Assembly (NCBI GenBank): GCA_030642885.1
Contig: DAOWMX010000002.1
Coordinates: 1 to 26,537 of the forward strand
Reading direction: 5' to 3'
Length of the DNA: 26,537 bases
Source: Anaerolineales bacterium
GTDB taxonomy: Bacteria > Chloroflexota > Anaerolineae > Anaerolineales > E44-bin32
How positions within the stretch are numbered: position 1 is the stretch's first letter; the number at the start of each line of letters is the position of its first letter. The notes under the pieces were generated by a model, which searched no databases, had not been told where the DNA came from, and worked only from the letters and a program-made list of their open reading frames with translations. This document shows, in pieces, positions 1 to 7,643 of the stretch. The position numbers and the translations under genes were made by a program.

Positions 1-1
1 A

Positions 2-30
2 TTGACTCCCCTCCGAGGAACGGCTATACT
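2..30 (+). promoter_or_regulatory. Sigma-70-type promoter at the left edge
   Basis: A -35 box TTGACT (2-7) and a -10 box TATACT (25-30) are separated by exactly 17 bases, close to the housekeeping consensus. Transcription would start near 37 and run through a 13-codon leader ORF and a hairpin terminator before the SWIM zinc-finger gene at 168. Seen directly; activity is inferred. Confidence 0.65.
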
Positions 31-67
31 GGATCCGAGAAAATTTGTTACAGGAGGGACTGCCGCC

Positions 68-109
68 ATGAGCGGAGTCGCCGGACAAATTATCAATCAC
101 CGGTATTAG
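68..109 (+). CDS. Possible 13-codon leader peptide
   Basis: A tiny ORF encodes MSGVAGQIINHRY and stops with TAG at 107-109. It has a strong Shine-Dalgarno (AGGAGGG, 53-59) about 8 bases before its ATG and lies just downstream of the promoter at 2-30. The stop codon touches the first base of the terminator stem at 109-132. Promoter, short ORF and terminator before a gene resemble a leader-peptide attenuator, but there is no run of one regulatory codon, so the class of regulation is unknown. It could equally be an independent short transcript or chance. No homology is claimed. Confidence 0.35.
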   Translation: MSGVAGQIINHRY

Positions 110-137
110 GCACTTGGGCGCGCCCATGTGCCTTTTT
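109..137 (+). terminator. Intrinsic terminator or attenuator
   Basis: GGCAC (109-113) pairs with GTGCC (128-132), and inside it TGGG (115-118) pairs with CCCA (123-126) around a CGCG loop, with one T-T mismatch. Five T residues (133-137) follow. It lies between the leader ORF and the SWIM-domain gene on the same strand, so it would end or attenuate transcription from the promoter at 2-30. Confidence 0.7.
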
Positions 138-167
138 GTTTAACTTGTAGATTAAAAAGGAGGCAAA

Positions 168-413
168 ATGGACTATGGGATGATTGGAAAGATTGAGAAA
201 GCAAAGCACTACGCGGAAGAACGCGAACGTATCGTTTTCGAGAATTTTCATGTGACTTTTGATGGGGATAATAATCCGCATACTGTGGAGTTTATCGACG
301 GCGTGTGGCGCTGTGATTGTGATTTCTTCCTGACACGCAACCTTTGCAGCCATACGATGGCGTTGGAGCGTATTCTAGAGGGGATGTTGCCCGTCACCGC
401 GGAAGTAGTCTGA
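168..413 (+). CDS. Small SWIM-type zinc-finger protein
   Basis: This 81-aa protein has the SWIM zinc-finger signature CxCx8CxH: C49, C51, C60 and H62, inside a stretch reading WRCDCDFFLTRNLCSH. SWIM fingers bind zinc and usually mediate nucleic-acid or protein contacts. Here the protein is little more than the finger, with a charged N-terminal helix (about residues 7-25). A good Shine-Dalgarno (AAGGAGG, about 158-164) precedes the ATG closely. The gene follows a promoter, mini-ORF and terminator, so expression may depend on read-through. It ends before a hairpin at 435-465. Zinc binding follows from the family; the cellular role is unknown. Confidence 0.75.
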   Translation: MDYGMIGKIEKAKHYAEERERIVFENFHVTFDGDNNPHTVEFIDGVWRCDCDFFLTRNLCSHTMALERILEGMLPVTAEVV

Positions 414-434
414 AGATTCCGCGTTATCGATATG

Positions 435-465
435 CGAGCGCAAGCGTTTGCTTTGCTTGCGCTCG
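435..465 (+). terminator. Hairpin, probable terminator after the SWIM gene
   Basis: A perfect 11-bp stem (CGAGCGCAAGC at 435-445 with its complement at 455-465) closes a 9-base loop. It lies 22 bases past the SWIM gene stop. The following bases (ATTGTATTT) are only moderately T-rich, so termination is likely but not certain. The stem contains the same GCGCAAGC/GCTTGCG core as the REP-like repeats near hypD. Confidence 0.5.
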
Positions 466-500
466 ATTGTATTTCGGGTAGGATATTAAGCGCGGAGGCG

Positions 501-525
501 TCGCGGGGTTAAATAAGCCCCGCGA
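501..525. other. GC-rich intergenic hairpin
   Basis: TCGCGGGG (501-508) pairs with CCCCGCGA (518-525) around a 9-base A/T-rich loop. There is no strong T run afterwards. It lies between the SWIM gene and the flippase gene. It may be a second weak terminator or a leader structure. The rest of 414-650 shows no convincing gene. Confidence 0.35.
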
Positions 526-650
526 TTCTCATGAGTGGTGGGTGAGAGAGGCTGACTGCCGGGGATGTGAAGCAGGAGATCCTGGCATAGAGCAAATTGG
601 CGCCCAAGCGAATCACTCACGGCATTAATGCGATGTGTTATGGAGGCTCT

Positions 651-1659
651 TTGAAACGCTGGCAGTTCTGGTTGGGTATTGCAATAAGCCTGGTTTTTAT
701 GTGGTATGCGCTGCGTGGGCTGAATCTGCCTGATTTCTGGGAAGTTCTGCGTCATGCGAACTACTGGTGGCTGCTTCCCGGTGTGGGGGTGTATTTCCTC
801 GCTGTTTGGGCGCGCGCATGGCGCTGGCATTACCTGCTGAGACCGTTGAAATCCATTCCAACAAAGACAATGTTTCCCATTGTGGCGATCGGCTATATGG
901 GCAATAACATCTACCCTGCGCGCGCCGGAGAGCTTCTACGTGCATACGTTCTGCGCCGCAAGGAGCAAGTTCCGATCTCAGCCTCACTGGCGACGATCAT
1001 CGTCGAACGTGCGTTCGATGGCATTGTGATGCTTTCTTTTGTGTTCATCAACCTGCCGGAGCTCACCAACCTGACTGCCGATTCTGGGTACGCGGGGAGC
1101 ATCCGGGCGCTAGCCATCATCGGCGCGGCTGTTTTTCTTGGCGCAGTGCTGGTGTTCTTGCTCATGGCGACTTTTACAGAGCAGTCGCAGCGCGTGATCT
1201 CATGGTTCAACGATCGATTAGTGCCCGAACGCTTTCGTGAGAATGTGGATGCAGTTAGCGCTCGGTTTCTAGAGGGCCTGGCATCGCTTCGCTCGCCGGG
1301 CGATGTGATGATGGTTTTCTTGACTTCGGTGGTGATCTGGCTCTTTGAGACCGGGAAATATTGGTTTGTGATGCAGGCTTTCCCCTTTGAGGTCAGCTTT
1401 TTCGCGCTCATGCTGATGAACGGCATCGTCAATCTAGCGACGACGATCCCCTCTGCGCCGGGCTACATAGGGACATTCGACGCGCCGGGTATTGCCGTGC
1501 TGGAGGCCTATGGCATCCCGAATGCTGGCGGCGGGGTATACGCTTGTGCTTCACGCCGCATTGTGGCTGCCGATTACCCTGCTCGGTGCTTATTACATGG
1601 CGCGAGAGAGCCTGTCTTGGTCAGAGGTTCAAGCCGAGGTGGCGGAGGAACCATCATGA
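651..1659 (+). pseudogene. Flippase-like membrane protein (UPF0104/LPG_synthase_TM) with a frameshift
   Basis: The first ~295 codons encode a polytopic membrane protein of the UPF0104/LPG_synthase_TM (YbhN-like, PF03706) family, with motifs typical of it such as NNIYPARAGELLRAYVL and PSAPGYIGTFD. At the GGGG run (1533-1536) the annotated frame becomes nonsense. The +1 frame instead reads on as a sensible last helix (GYTLVLHAALWLPITLLGA) and stops with TGA at 1657-1659, overlapping the next gene's ATG (1656). The corrected length, about 335 aa, is normal for the family. The start chosen is TTG 651, with GGAGG at 642-646; an upstream in-frame ATG at 597 lacks such a site. Relatives may flip or transfer lipid-linked substrates. 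The one-base indel may be a sequencing error or a real inactivating mutation. Confidence 0.75.
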
Positions 1660-2948
1660 AAGCAGTAATCGTTGGGGCGGGTATTGGCGGACTGGTTGCA
1701 GCGTATGATCTGGCGCACGATGGCGCAGATGTCACAATTTTCGAGGCGGCGGACTATGTCGGCGGGCTTTCATCCGGATTTAAGGACCCGCGCTGGGAAT
1801 GGACCGTCGAGCGTTTCTACCATCATTGGTTCGCTTCCGATGCGCATATGCTGGGTTTGATCGAGGAATTGGGCTGGAGTGACAAGGTGCTCTTTCCCCG
1901 ACCACTAACCGCAGTATATTTCGATGAGTCGTTCTACCCGTTGGACTCGGCGGTGGCGGTGCTCCGTTTCCGAGGGCTTCCATTCATTGATCGCCTGCGC
2001 CTAGGCATGGGCATTGCTTATCTGCGTTATATCGCCCGCTGGGAGTCATTGGAGAAATTCACGGCGCATGATTGGCTTCAACGTTGGGTTGGAAAGCGCG
2101 CCTACAGAATTCTGTGGGAGCCGCTTTTAATTGGCAAGTTCGGCCAGTACTACAAAGAAGTCAACATGGCCTGGTTCTGGGCTAGAGTGAAAGCTCGCAC
2201 TCCGAGCCTGGGAACGTATGAGGGTGGGTTCCAGGTGTTCATGGATGCCTTCGCGGACAGATTGCGCGAGATGGGGGTTGATATTCGCTTGCAGACGCCG
2301 GTCGATCTTATTGAACCTTCACCTGCAGGCGGCTTGATTGTTAAAACTAAGGAAGGGGCGTTGGAAGCAGATCGCTGTTTGGTGACCACGTCCCCAGCAC
2401 AGCTGGCAGAGCTGGCACCGGCCTTACCTAAAGATTATTTGGAGCAGCTGCTGGAGCTGAAATCGATGGGCGCTGTGGTGATGGTCCTGGCGTTAAAGCA
2501 CCAGCTATCTGAGGCGGGGATCTACTGGCACAATATGTCGAAGGAGGCGGGGTTTCCTTTCCTCTCCCTCGTCGAACACACGAATTTTCTAAGCCCCGAA
2601 TTCTTTGGGGGAGAACATATTGTATATATCGGTGATTATCTTGACGTGGATCATGAATATTTCCGGCTTACGAAGGATCAACTGCTGGAGCGCTTCCTGC
2701 CCTCCCTCGCCCGTATGAATCCCGCCTTCACCGCGGACTGGATACGCGAGACGTGGCTGTTCCGTTCCAAATATGCCCAGCCGGTCCCGCCATTAAATCA
2801 CTCCGCGGCCATACCCGATATCCGCACCCCTCTCCCAGGATTGTGGTTCGCCAGTATGAGCCAGGTTTATCCCTGGGATCGGGGAACGAATTTCGCGGTT
2901 GAGATCGCACGGCGGGCTGTGCGGGGGATGTTATCTACAAGGATGTAA
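1656..2948 (+). CDS. FAD/NAD(P)-binding oxidoreductase, amine-oxidase superfamily
   Basis: This 430-aa cytoplasmic flavoprotein begins with a Rossmann dinucleotide fold (MKAVIVGAGIGGL, GxGxxG at residues 7-12), followed by the acidic end of strand 2 (FEAADYVGGLSSG) typical of protoporphyrinogen oxidase/amine oxidase relatives. The C-terminal WFASMSQVYPWDRGTNFAVE segment is the usual second FAD-contact region. The start is ATG 1656, with GGAGG at 1644-1648, overlapping the stop of the upstream flippase by 4 bases, so the two are translationally coupled. Pairing with a lipid-flippase-like protein suggests work on an isoprenoid, lipid or lipid-linked sugar, but the substrate cannot be read from sequence. 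The apparent 783-aa fusion with the upstream gene is a frameshift artefact. Confidence 0.85.
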   Translation: MKAVIVGAGIGGLVAAYDLAHDGADVTIFEAADYVGGLSSGFKDPRWEWTVERFYHHWFASDAHMLGLIEELGWSDKVLFPRPLTAVYFDESFYPLDSAVAVLRFRGLPFIDRLRLGMGIAYLRYIARWESLEKFTAHDWLQRWVGKRAYRILWEPLLIGKFGQYYKEVNMAWFWARVKARTPSLGTYEGGFQVFMDAFADRLREMGVDIRLQTPVDLIEPSPAGGLIVKTKEGALEADRCLVTTSPAQLAELAPALPKDYLEQLLELKSMGAVVMVLALKHQLSEAGIYWHNMSKEAGFPFLSLVEHTNFLSPEFFGGEHIVYIGDYLDVDHEYFRLTKDQLLERFLPSLARMNPAFTADWIRETWLFRSKYAQPVPPLNHSAAIPDIRTPLPGLWFASMSQVYPWDRGTNFAVEIARRAVRGMLSTRM

Positions 2949-2971
2949 TCATCGTTACTATATAAGATGGT

Positions 2972-3006
2972 AACCGGTCTGCTATAAGAGCAGACCGGTT
3001 TTTTTT
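2972..3006 (+). terminator. Strong intrinsic terminator
   Basis: A perfect 12-bp stem (AACCGGTCTGCT at 2972-2983 with its complement at 2989-3000) and a 5-base loop are followed by an uninterrupted T run through 3006. It ends the flippase-oxidoreductase transcript. The reverse strand lacks a T run, so it is not clearly bidirectional. Confidence 0.92.
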
Positions 3007-3087
3007 GCAAGGACAAGTGTTTTTTATCGAGAAGGCAATCGTAAGGGTGCCTACGGGAATTTACCGCGTACATATTCTCTCTGACTT

Positions 3088-4650
3088 CTATTCAATCTCG
3101 ATTTGAAAGACTGCGTAGTGTTCATCGCGAAATAACTCCAACCCTAATTGTGGACAACTTAAAAGGAGAAGGTCTTCATCAAGCACAACATGCGTGACAG
3201 CATACGTCTCTTGGAATTGACGGAGCAGATTACAGTTAACTTCTTCAACACGGTCCCGATAGAAATTACGAGCTTTGCTAACACGATCGTACCATTCGAG
3301 CACGTCCGTATCCAGATAAGGAACAGATTTGAAAGTGATAAAAATCGGAGCGCCGGTGGCTAGCCTGAACTCCTCCATTTCTGTTGGGACGAGGTAAGTA
3401 TCCGCCGCGGATTTGTTGTCACGAATAAAGTCCATCATTGGGCGACTGTTATCATCTTGCTGTCTGATGGTTTCTAGATGGAAGCGTGCTATGCCAGCGA
3501 TCATCAGGCCAGTTATTAGAATGAACGACGCTATGTCCGTCCATCGGGCAGATTTCAAGGAGCGAGCTCTGGTGGAGTCCACGAGTTTTGTAACCATGTA
3601 GGCAAGGATGACGGACGATGAGAGGGGCACAAGCACGATTGATGCCCGCCACGGATAAATCAAGGCAAGCCAATTGCTGCCCGTGATGAGCTGGATGGTT
3701 GTGAGCAGGATCGACCCCATGGCTACGATGCCGATGATTGGGAATAACCGCGTTCTCCGAACAATAAATAGCGCCACCATAACGATAGATACCTTGATTG
3801 CGGCTATCCAATTCCACCATGCGGACACATCTGCGTGGTGCGGATTGCGAAAGTGAACGAGGATTTCGTTTACCTGGAAGATTAGATAGCTAGAGCTGGG
3901 GCTGAAAATGCTGCTTGTGTAGATCAGGATGGGGCTGACAAGAATCAGGCCTATTACACCAAGCTTAAGTGCCTGGATAACACTTCTCTGTTCGCGAAAG
4001 GTCATCCACATGTAGGCAAGCACGAGGAAAGCGCCGGGGAGAAGATAAACGGAATGGAAATATACAGCCACCGCTAGGGATGCCAGCGACCAGTACGGCT
4101 GTCTGCGAAGGAAGAGGTAAATCGAAAGAACCAGGAACACACCGAATGTGCCTGGTTGGAACACCTGTCCCAAGAGGCGCTGCCCAGCCACACCACCCTC
4201 CAGAAGGAAAGGGTCTGCGATGCCAACTACACTTGAAAGTAGGAAACGCAGCGCTGCTGAATGAAGGACCAGGAATAGGGTCAAGAAGACAAGATTACGG
4301 GTCTTGTCCCGACTAATGTCGAAGACAACATTCATAATGCCTAGGATAGCTATGAGATAGATCCCCATAAGCAGCGCGTAGTATAGATAGAAGGGAGTGC
4401 CCGTCGGGAATACACGAGCAGTGATAAATACTAATCCGCTGAATATGGGTAACGGATCAATCGTGTTAGCAAGCCAGTCGTTACTCAAGTAGCCGAAACC
4501 GGCGCGAGCCAAGCCGTGTAAGAATTTTGAATTTTGATTGGATGTGTAAAGTGGGGATTGGCCATAAATAACTGCGAACACAAAGGACCAGGCAAGAAAC
4601 CCAATCACTTTGGCTAACCAACCGCGCTTTACGAACTGTTCCACTTTCAT
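3088..4650 (-). CDS. Polytopic membrane protein, GT-C-like, function unknown
   Basis: This 520-aa protein has about ten hydrophobic segments spread over roughly residues 15-390, then a soluble C-terminal domain of about 130 residues. The layout resembles GT-C-fold glycosyltransferases or related cell-surface polysaccharide proteins. The C-terminal part (TYLVPTEMEEFRLATGAPIF, then FKSVPY and LEWYDR) resembles the tail domain I associate with DUF6798 proteins, a recollection not checked. ATG 4650 is chosen because GGAG lies 8 bases upstream and a promoter-like pair sits at 4695-4722; an ATG at 4680 would fall almost on the transcription start. No catalytic residue is assigned. It is convergent with the oxidoreductase gene. 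Confidence 0.75.
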   Translation of the reverse strand: MKVEQFVKRGWLAKVIGFLAWSFVFAVIYGQSPLYTSNQNSKFLHGLARAGFGYLSNDWLANTIDPLPIFSGLVFITARVFPTGTPFYLYYALLMGIYLIAILGIMNVVFDISRDKTRNLVFLTLFLVLHSAALRFLLSSVVGIADPFLLEGGVAGQRLLGQVFQPGTFGVFLVLSIYLFLRRQPYWSLASLAVAVYFHSVYLLPGAFLVLAYMWMTFREQRSVIQALKLGVIGLILVSPILIYTSSIFSPSSSYLIFQVNEILVHFRNPHHADVSAWWNWIAAIKVSIVMVALFIVRRTRLFPIIGIVAMGSILLTTIQLITGSNWLALIYPWRASIVLVPLSSSVILAYMVTKLVDSTRARSLKSARWTDIASFILITGLMIAGIARFHLETIRQQDDNSRPMMDFIRDNKSAADTYLVPTEMEEFRLATGAPIFITFKSVPYLDTDVLEWYDRVSKARNFYRDRVEEVNCNLLRQFQETYAVTHVVLDEDLLLLSCPQLGLELFRDEHYAVFQIEIE

Positions 4651-4694
4651 AGTTGTTTCTCCGGATCCGGAGATGAGCATTACCTGACGACAGG

Positions 4695-4722
4695 ATTCTA
4701 ATGCCCTTATTGATTATCTCAA
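4695..4722 (-). promoter_or_regulatory. Putative promoter of the membrane-protein gene
   Basis: On the minus strand TTGAGA (4722-4717) and TAGAAT (4700-4695) are 16 bases apart. Predicted transcription start is near 4688, giving a leader of about 38 bases to the ATG at 4650. The match is moderate. Confidence 0.4.
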
Positions 4723-4865
4723 AATTGGGATTGGCGTCCCTGTTCCTTACACTAACGCAGCAAATCAAGGCCTTTCATTGATGCGGGCGTGATTGACAAT
4801 CAATACCCCTTTGGATTATGCGCAACCCCTCTCAAGGGGTGGGGGAAGATGTTCGTTTGTTCATC

Positions 4866-5540
4866 CTATGAATAAATGAAATTTATGATCCAGTGTGCAA
4901 CCGTCCTGGCGTCGGGCGTCCCATTGTTAAGAGAATTGAGCGCATCGCTGTACACTTTTGAACCAACCTGTTCTTTGCATCGTTCGATAACCTGGACCAT
5001 TAAACTGTGTGAGATCTCAGGGTGGCCTTGGATGCCGAGCACCCGATCCTCAATGCAGTACATGGCATTTGGGCAGAAATCACTGCCGCCAAGCAGCTCT
5101 GCTCCAACAGGCAGCGCAGTCACCTGATCTTGATGTGAAAAATATAGAGCACATCGATTGAGGGCAGGAACCATCCATGACTTCTGTGTTGTGATATCGA
5201 ACTCCTGCAGGCCCAGCCCCCAACCTTTCTCAGATTTGGAGGTATATCCGCCAAGGGCGTGGGCGATAAGCTGATGACCGAAACAAATGCCCACAAGTTT
5301 TCTTTGCTCGAGGATACAGTTCCTAACAAACTCTGATAGGTCGGTAATCCATGGGTCGGGGTCGTACACTCCTTTTTTGCTCCCAGAAATGAGGAAAGCA
5401 TCAAAAGCTTCAGAGAAGTCTGGATATTCCCCCATGGTAATTTCGAATACCTGGCACTCGAACGGGGCATTCACAGCCTTGAAGAAAGAGCAAAATTGGT
5501 CTGGCTCGGTTTCCATCGCGTGCAGAATCCCTACCTTCAT
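4866..5540 (-). CDS. Class I glutamine amidotransferase domain protein
   Basis: This 224-aa single-domain protein has the class I (triad) glutaminase features: nucleophile C86 in GICFGHQ, and H173 and E175 in GHPEIS. It is the stand-alone GMP-synthase-like type (GATase1) that hydrolyses glutamine or a related gamma-glutamyl compound in the cytoplasm. No synthetase partner gene is adjacent, so the acceptor is unknown. ATG 5540 is preceded by GGAG six bases upstream and starts exactly at the core strand MKVGILHA. An alternative ATG at 5552 adds four residues and has a poorer ribosome-binding site. A weak 6-bp hairpin at 4825-4840 lies past its 3' end. Confidence 0.85.
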   Translation of the reverse strand: MKVGILHAMETEPDQFCSFFKAVNAPFECQVFEITMGEYPDFSEAFDAFLISGSKKGVYDPDPWITDLSEFVRNCILEQRKLVGICFGHQLIAHALGGYTSKSEKGWGLGLQEFDITTQKSWMVPALNRCALYFSHQDQVTALPVGAELLGGSDFCPNAMYCIEDRVLGIQGHPEISHSLMVQVIERCKEQVGSKVYSDALNSLNNGTPDARTVAHWIINFIYS

Positions 5541-5640
5541 GTAGCGCTCCATTTCCGCAAGACATCATGTCCCGATGTTCAGTCCAATTGACCCGCAAAC
5601 GATGTTTAAGTGCCCTGATTTGTGCATCAGTGAGGAAAAA

Positions 5641-6204
5641 TCAATCGCTCGATCCCAGGATGCGGACCTCGACGCCCGTTTCGGTCTGCAAGTCGGCGGC
5701 AAAGACTTGGATGGCGGAATCCTCAAAGGCGGCATCCGGGCCCAGTGAGCCGCCCATCACAATGAGGGTCGCGCCCGTTTCTTCTGCCACCGCAACCAGT
5801 TCCGCCCGCCACTGCCCCGTGCGCACGATTGCCCGGGCTTTGATGTCCTGTTCTGCCACCCGTTCCTGGGCCATCACCAATTGGAACTGACCTAGCTTTT
5901 CTAACCTCGATTCCACCTCTACCAACAAGGGCGCAGTCGTCTGGTTCAGAAAGCTAATATCAGCCATGTAGAGAAAAGCCAGTTCGTCGCCTTGTTCCTC
6001 TAAAAAGTTACAGTCTCTTGATATAGATAGTGTACTGGGGATTTCAGGCTTTATGAAGCGCTGCAGACCCTCGGCCTGTCTGCAACGGGCGGAGTTATTC
6101 GTGCAGAGAAACAGGGCACGACGCGTCTGTGACGTGTCGCTGCTCGAAATCTCGTCTAGCAGGCGATGGCCACGACTGTCACTTGAGATTTGAAGGGAAG
6201 GCTC
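5641..6204 (-). pseudogene. Relic: LMW phosphatase/ArsC fragment joined to a universal stress protein fragment
   Basis: The 3' part (5641-5967) resembles the C-terminal three quarters of a UspA-type protein, with ATLIVMGGSLGPDAAFE in place of the nucleotide-binding loop. Read upstream in the same frame, the protein continues through EEQGDELAFLYMADISFL, then shows RALFLCTNNSARCRQAEGLQ (6120-6061). That matches the CX5R phosphate-binding loop and first helix of low-molecular-weight protein phosphatases and arsenate reductases, with the Cys codon at 6105-6103 and the Arg codon at 6087-6085. The frame stays open back to the msrA stop, but no ATG or GTG with a ribosome site precedes the phosphatase motif. 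The rest of the phosphatase domain and the Usp first strand are missing. I read it as a deletion product; translation from 5967 as a 108-aa Usp fragment is possible. Confidence 0.6.
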
Positions 6205-6780
6205 TTAGCTGGATTTGAGTTGATCCGCAAAGTGTTTTTGAAATTTGGCGACCTTCGGATTGATGACAGCCTGACAGTAGCCCTGGTTGGGGTTATTGCG
6301 GAAATAGTTCTGGTGGTACGCCTCCGCCAGGTAAAACATCGAGAAGGGAGTGACCTCGGTCACGATAAGTGAATTCCAGGCGCCATTGGAGTCGATCTGC
6401 CGGATCACATCTTCGGCGGCTTGTCTTTGCTCTTCATTGTGATAGAAAATTGCGGATCGATACTGCGATCCGACATCTGCGCCCTGTCGATTCAGCGTAG
6501 TGGGGTCGTGGACGCTGAAGAACACCTCCAGGATCGCACCGAAGGAGAGGCGATCGGGATCGAATGTGATTTGAACGACTTCGGCGTGACCGGTTGTCCC
6601 GGAGCAGACATCCTCATAGGAAGGATCGGCGACGGCTCCACCAGCGTAACCCACTTCGACATCTTCAACACCTGTCAGTTCATCGAAGATGGGATCCAGG
6701 CACCAGAAGCATCCGCCGCCGAGTGTGGCGATTTCTAGCACCTTCGGTGATGGTTGGTCGTTTTCTTTGTTTTTGGTCAT
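6205..6780 (-). CDS. msrA: Peptide-methionine (S)-S-oxide reductase MsrA
   Basis: MsrA reduces methionine-S-sulfoxide in proteins and free methionine with thioredoxin as reductant, repairing oxidative damage. The 191-aa protein has the catalytic signature GGGCFWC (C24 nucleophile, C27), the GYAGG and GHAEVV stretches, the HDPTTLNRQGADVGSQYRS core and a late resolving-type Cys in NQGYCQ. The length is normal. The ATG at 6780 has AAGG five bases upstream; ATG 6783 and GTG 6792 are alternatives. No msrB is adjacent. The universal-stress relic lies directly past the stop in the same frame, separated only by TAA. Confidence 0.95.
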   Translation of the reverse strand: MTKNKENDQPSPKVLEIATLGGGCFWCLDPIFDELTGVEDVEVGYAGGAVADPSYEDVCSGTTGHAEVVQITFDPDRLSFGAILEVFFSVHDPTTLNRQGADVGSQYRSAIFYHNEEQRQAAEDVIRQIDSNGAWNSLIVTEVTPFSMFYLAEAYHQNYFRNNPNQGYCQAVINPKVAKFQKHFADQLKSS

Positions 6781-6941
6781 CATAACCTTCACTTATTCTG
6801 TGTTTTTTCAACTAACGATAAACAAGACGTGGGGGATGATTATATCTACTGGGTATTAAGGGTGTGTTAACCCCATCTACGAGTTTAGTTAATGAGTTGC
6901 TGGGGAAGTCGGGTGTGGTTAGAGTAGAGCAGCAGCGGATC

Positions 6942-7643
6942 TCAGGCGTCATCCGGTAAGTGAATGACGATTTTGCAGACATCACCACCGCTTAAGACGG
7001 ATTCAAGCACTTCCACTTCGACTGGCCGCTGCAAGATCTCCTCCCAGATGCCCTTATAGAATCCGGCGCCGCAATAACAATAGGTGGTCGAGATCATTAG
7101 GTTATCTTTGACCGCCTCGCGCACTCGTGGGCAGTGGCAATAGATTTGCCGCCTGATCTCAGGGTCGGTTTCATTCATATATTCGATCAAGTAGCCGCTT
7201 TTCGGAATTTTCGTGGAGATGATCGTATTTCCCTGTTTAATTCCTGCAGAACCCAAGCCCCGATCTACAATCTCGGCGAGCATCTTTTCGCTCACGCCTA
7301 CCGTGTTCCTCAGGAATGACGCGAACTGATCCTGAAACATGGCATGAACCCGATCGATGTCCTTTGTCGCGGCATAAACAGATTTCATTTCCTGTAAATT
7401 CGCTTTTGGGTATTGGCAGGCACAAGCGGATAGAATGGAGCTGCTGGTCCTTTCATCTACCAGCGAATCCAGCCGCTCCATCGCTTGCCGGGTCCATTCG
7501 ATGACCTCTAGCCGGCTTGATTCAGCCGACAGGTTTTCACCACCCAGGATCACCACCTCGCGAATCTCCTCCCCGACCGTCTCGTCTAGATAGGTCCGGA
7601 ACTTTTCCATCCAAGCTCGATCGAAGTCAAATGCTTCAGTCAT
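6942..7643 (-). CDS. Cysteine-rich protein of unknown function (ATC-hydrolase/DUF6144-like)
   Basis: This 233-aa soluble protein contains paired cysteines: C74/C76 (ACACQYPK), C169/C171 (YCHCPRV), C189/C191 (TYCYCGAGFYKGIWEEI) and C223 (GGDVCKIVIHLP). The C-terminal CGAGFYKGIWE...PVEVEVLESVLSGGD...C arrangement resembles families annotated as L-2-amino-thiazoline-4-carboxylate hydrolase-like or DUF6144, a tentative assignment from memory. The cysteine pattern suggests a metal or Fe-S site. ATG 7643 has an excellent Shine-Dalgarno (AAGGAG) six bases upstream. The frame is open further upstream only because it runs into the metallo-beta-lactamase relic in phase, so a 300-aa protein starting at TTG 7844 is not credible. 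Confidence 0.65.
   Translation of the reverse strand: MTEAFDFDRAWMEKFRTYLDETVGEEIREVVILGGENLSAESSRLEVIEWTRQAMERLDSLVDERTSSSILSACACQYPKANLQEMKSVYAATKDIDRVHAMFQDQFASFLRNTVGVSEKMLAEIVDRGLGSAGIKQGNTIISTKIPKSGYLIEYMNETDPEIRRQIYCHCPRVREAVKDNLMISTTYCYCGAGFYKGIWEEILQRPVEVEVLESVLSGGDVCKIVIHLPDDA

Noticed and set aside
486..830. 114-aa minus-strand ORF
   Set aside because: It overlaps the start of the flippase gene antisense, has low-quality composition, and no ribosome site.
597..2948. A 783-aa flippase-oxidoreductase fusion protein
   Set aside because: The junction segment is out-of-frame nonsense; the +1 frame gives a proper C-terminus and an ATGA overlap with an independent start and Shine-Dalgarno.
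4825..4840. Hairpin ACCCCT/AGGGGT as terminator of the glutamine amidotransferase gene
   Set aside because: Only six base pairs and no T run on the minus strand.
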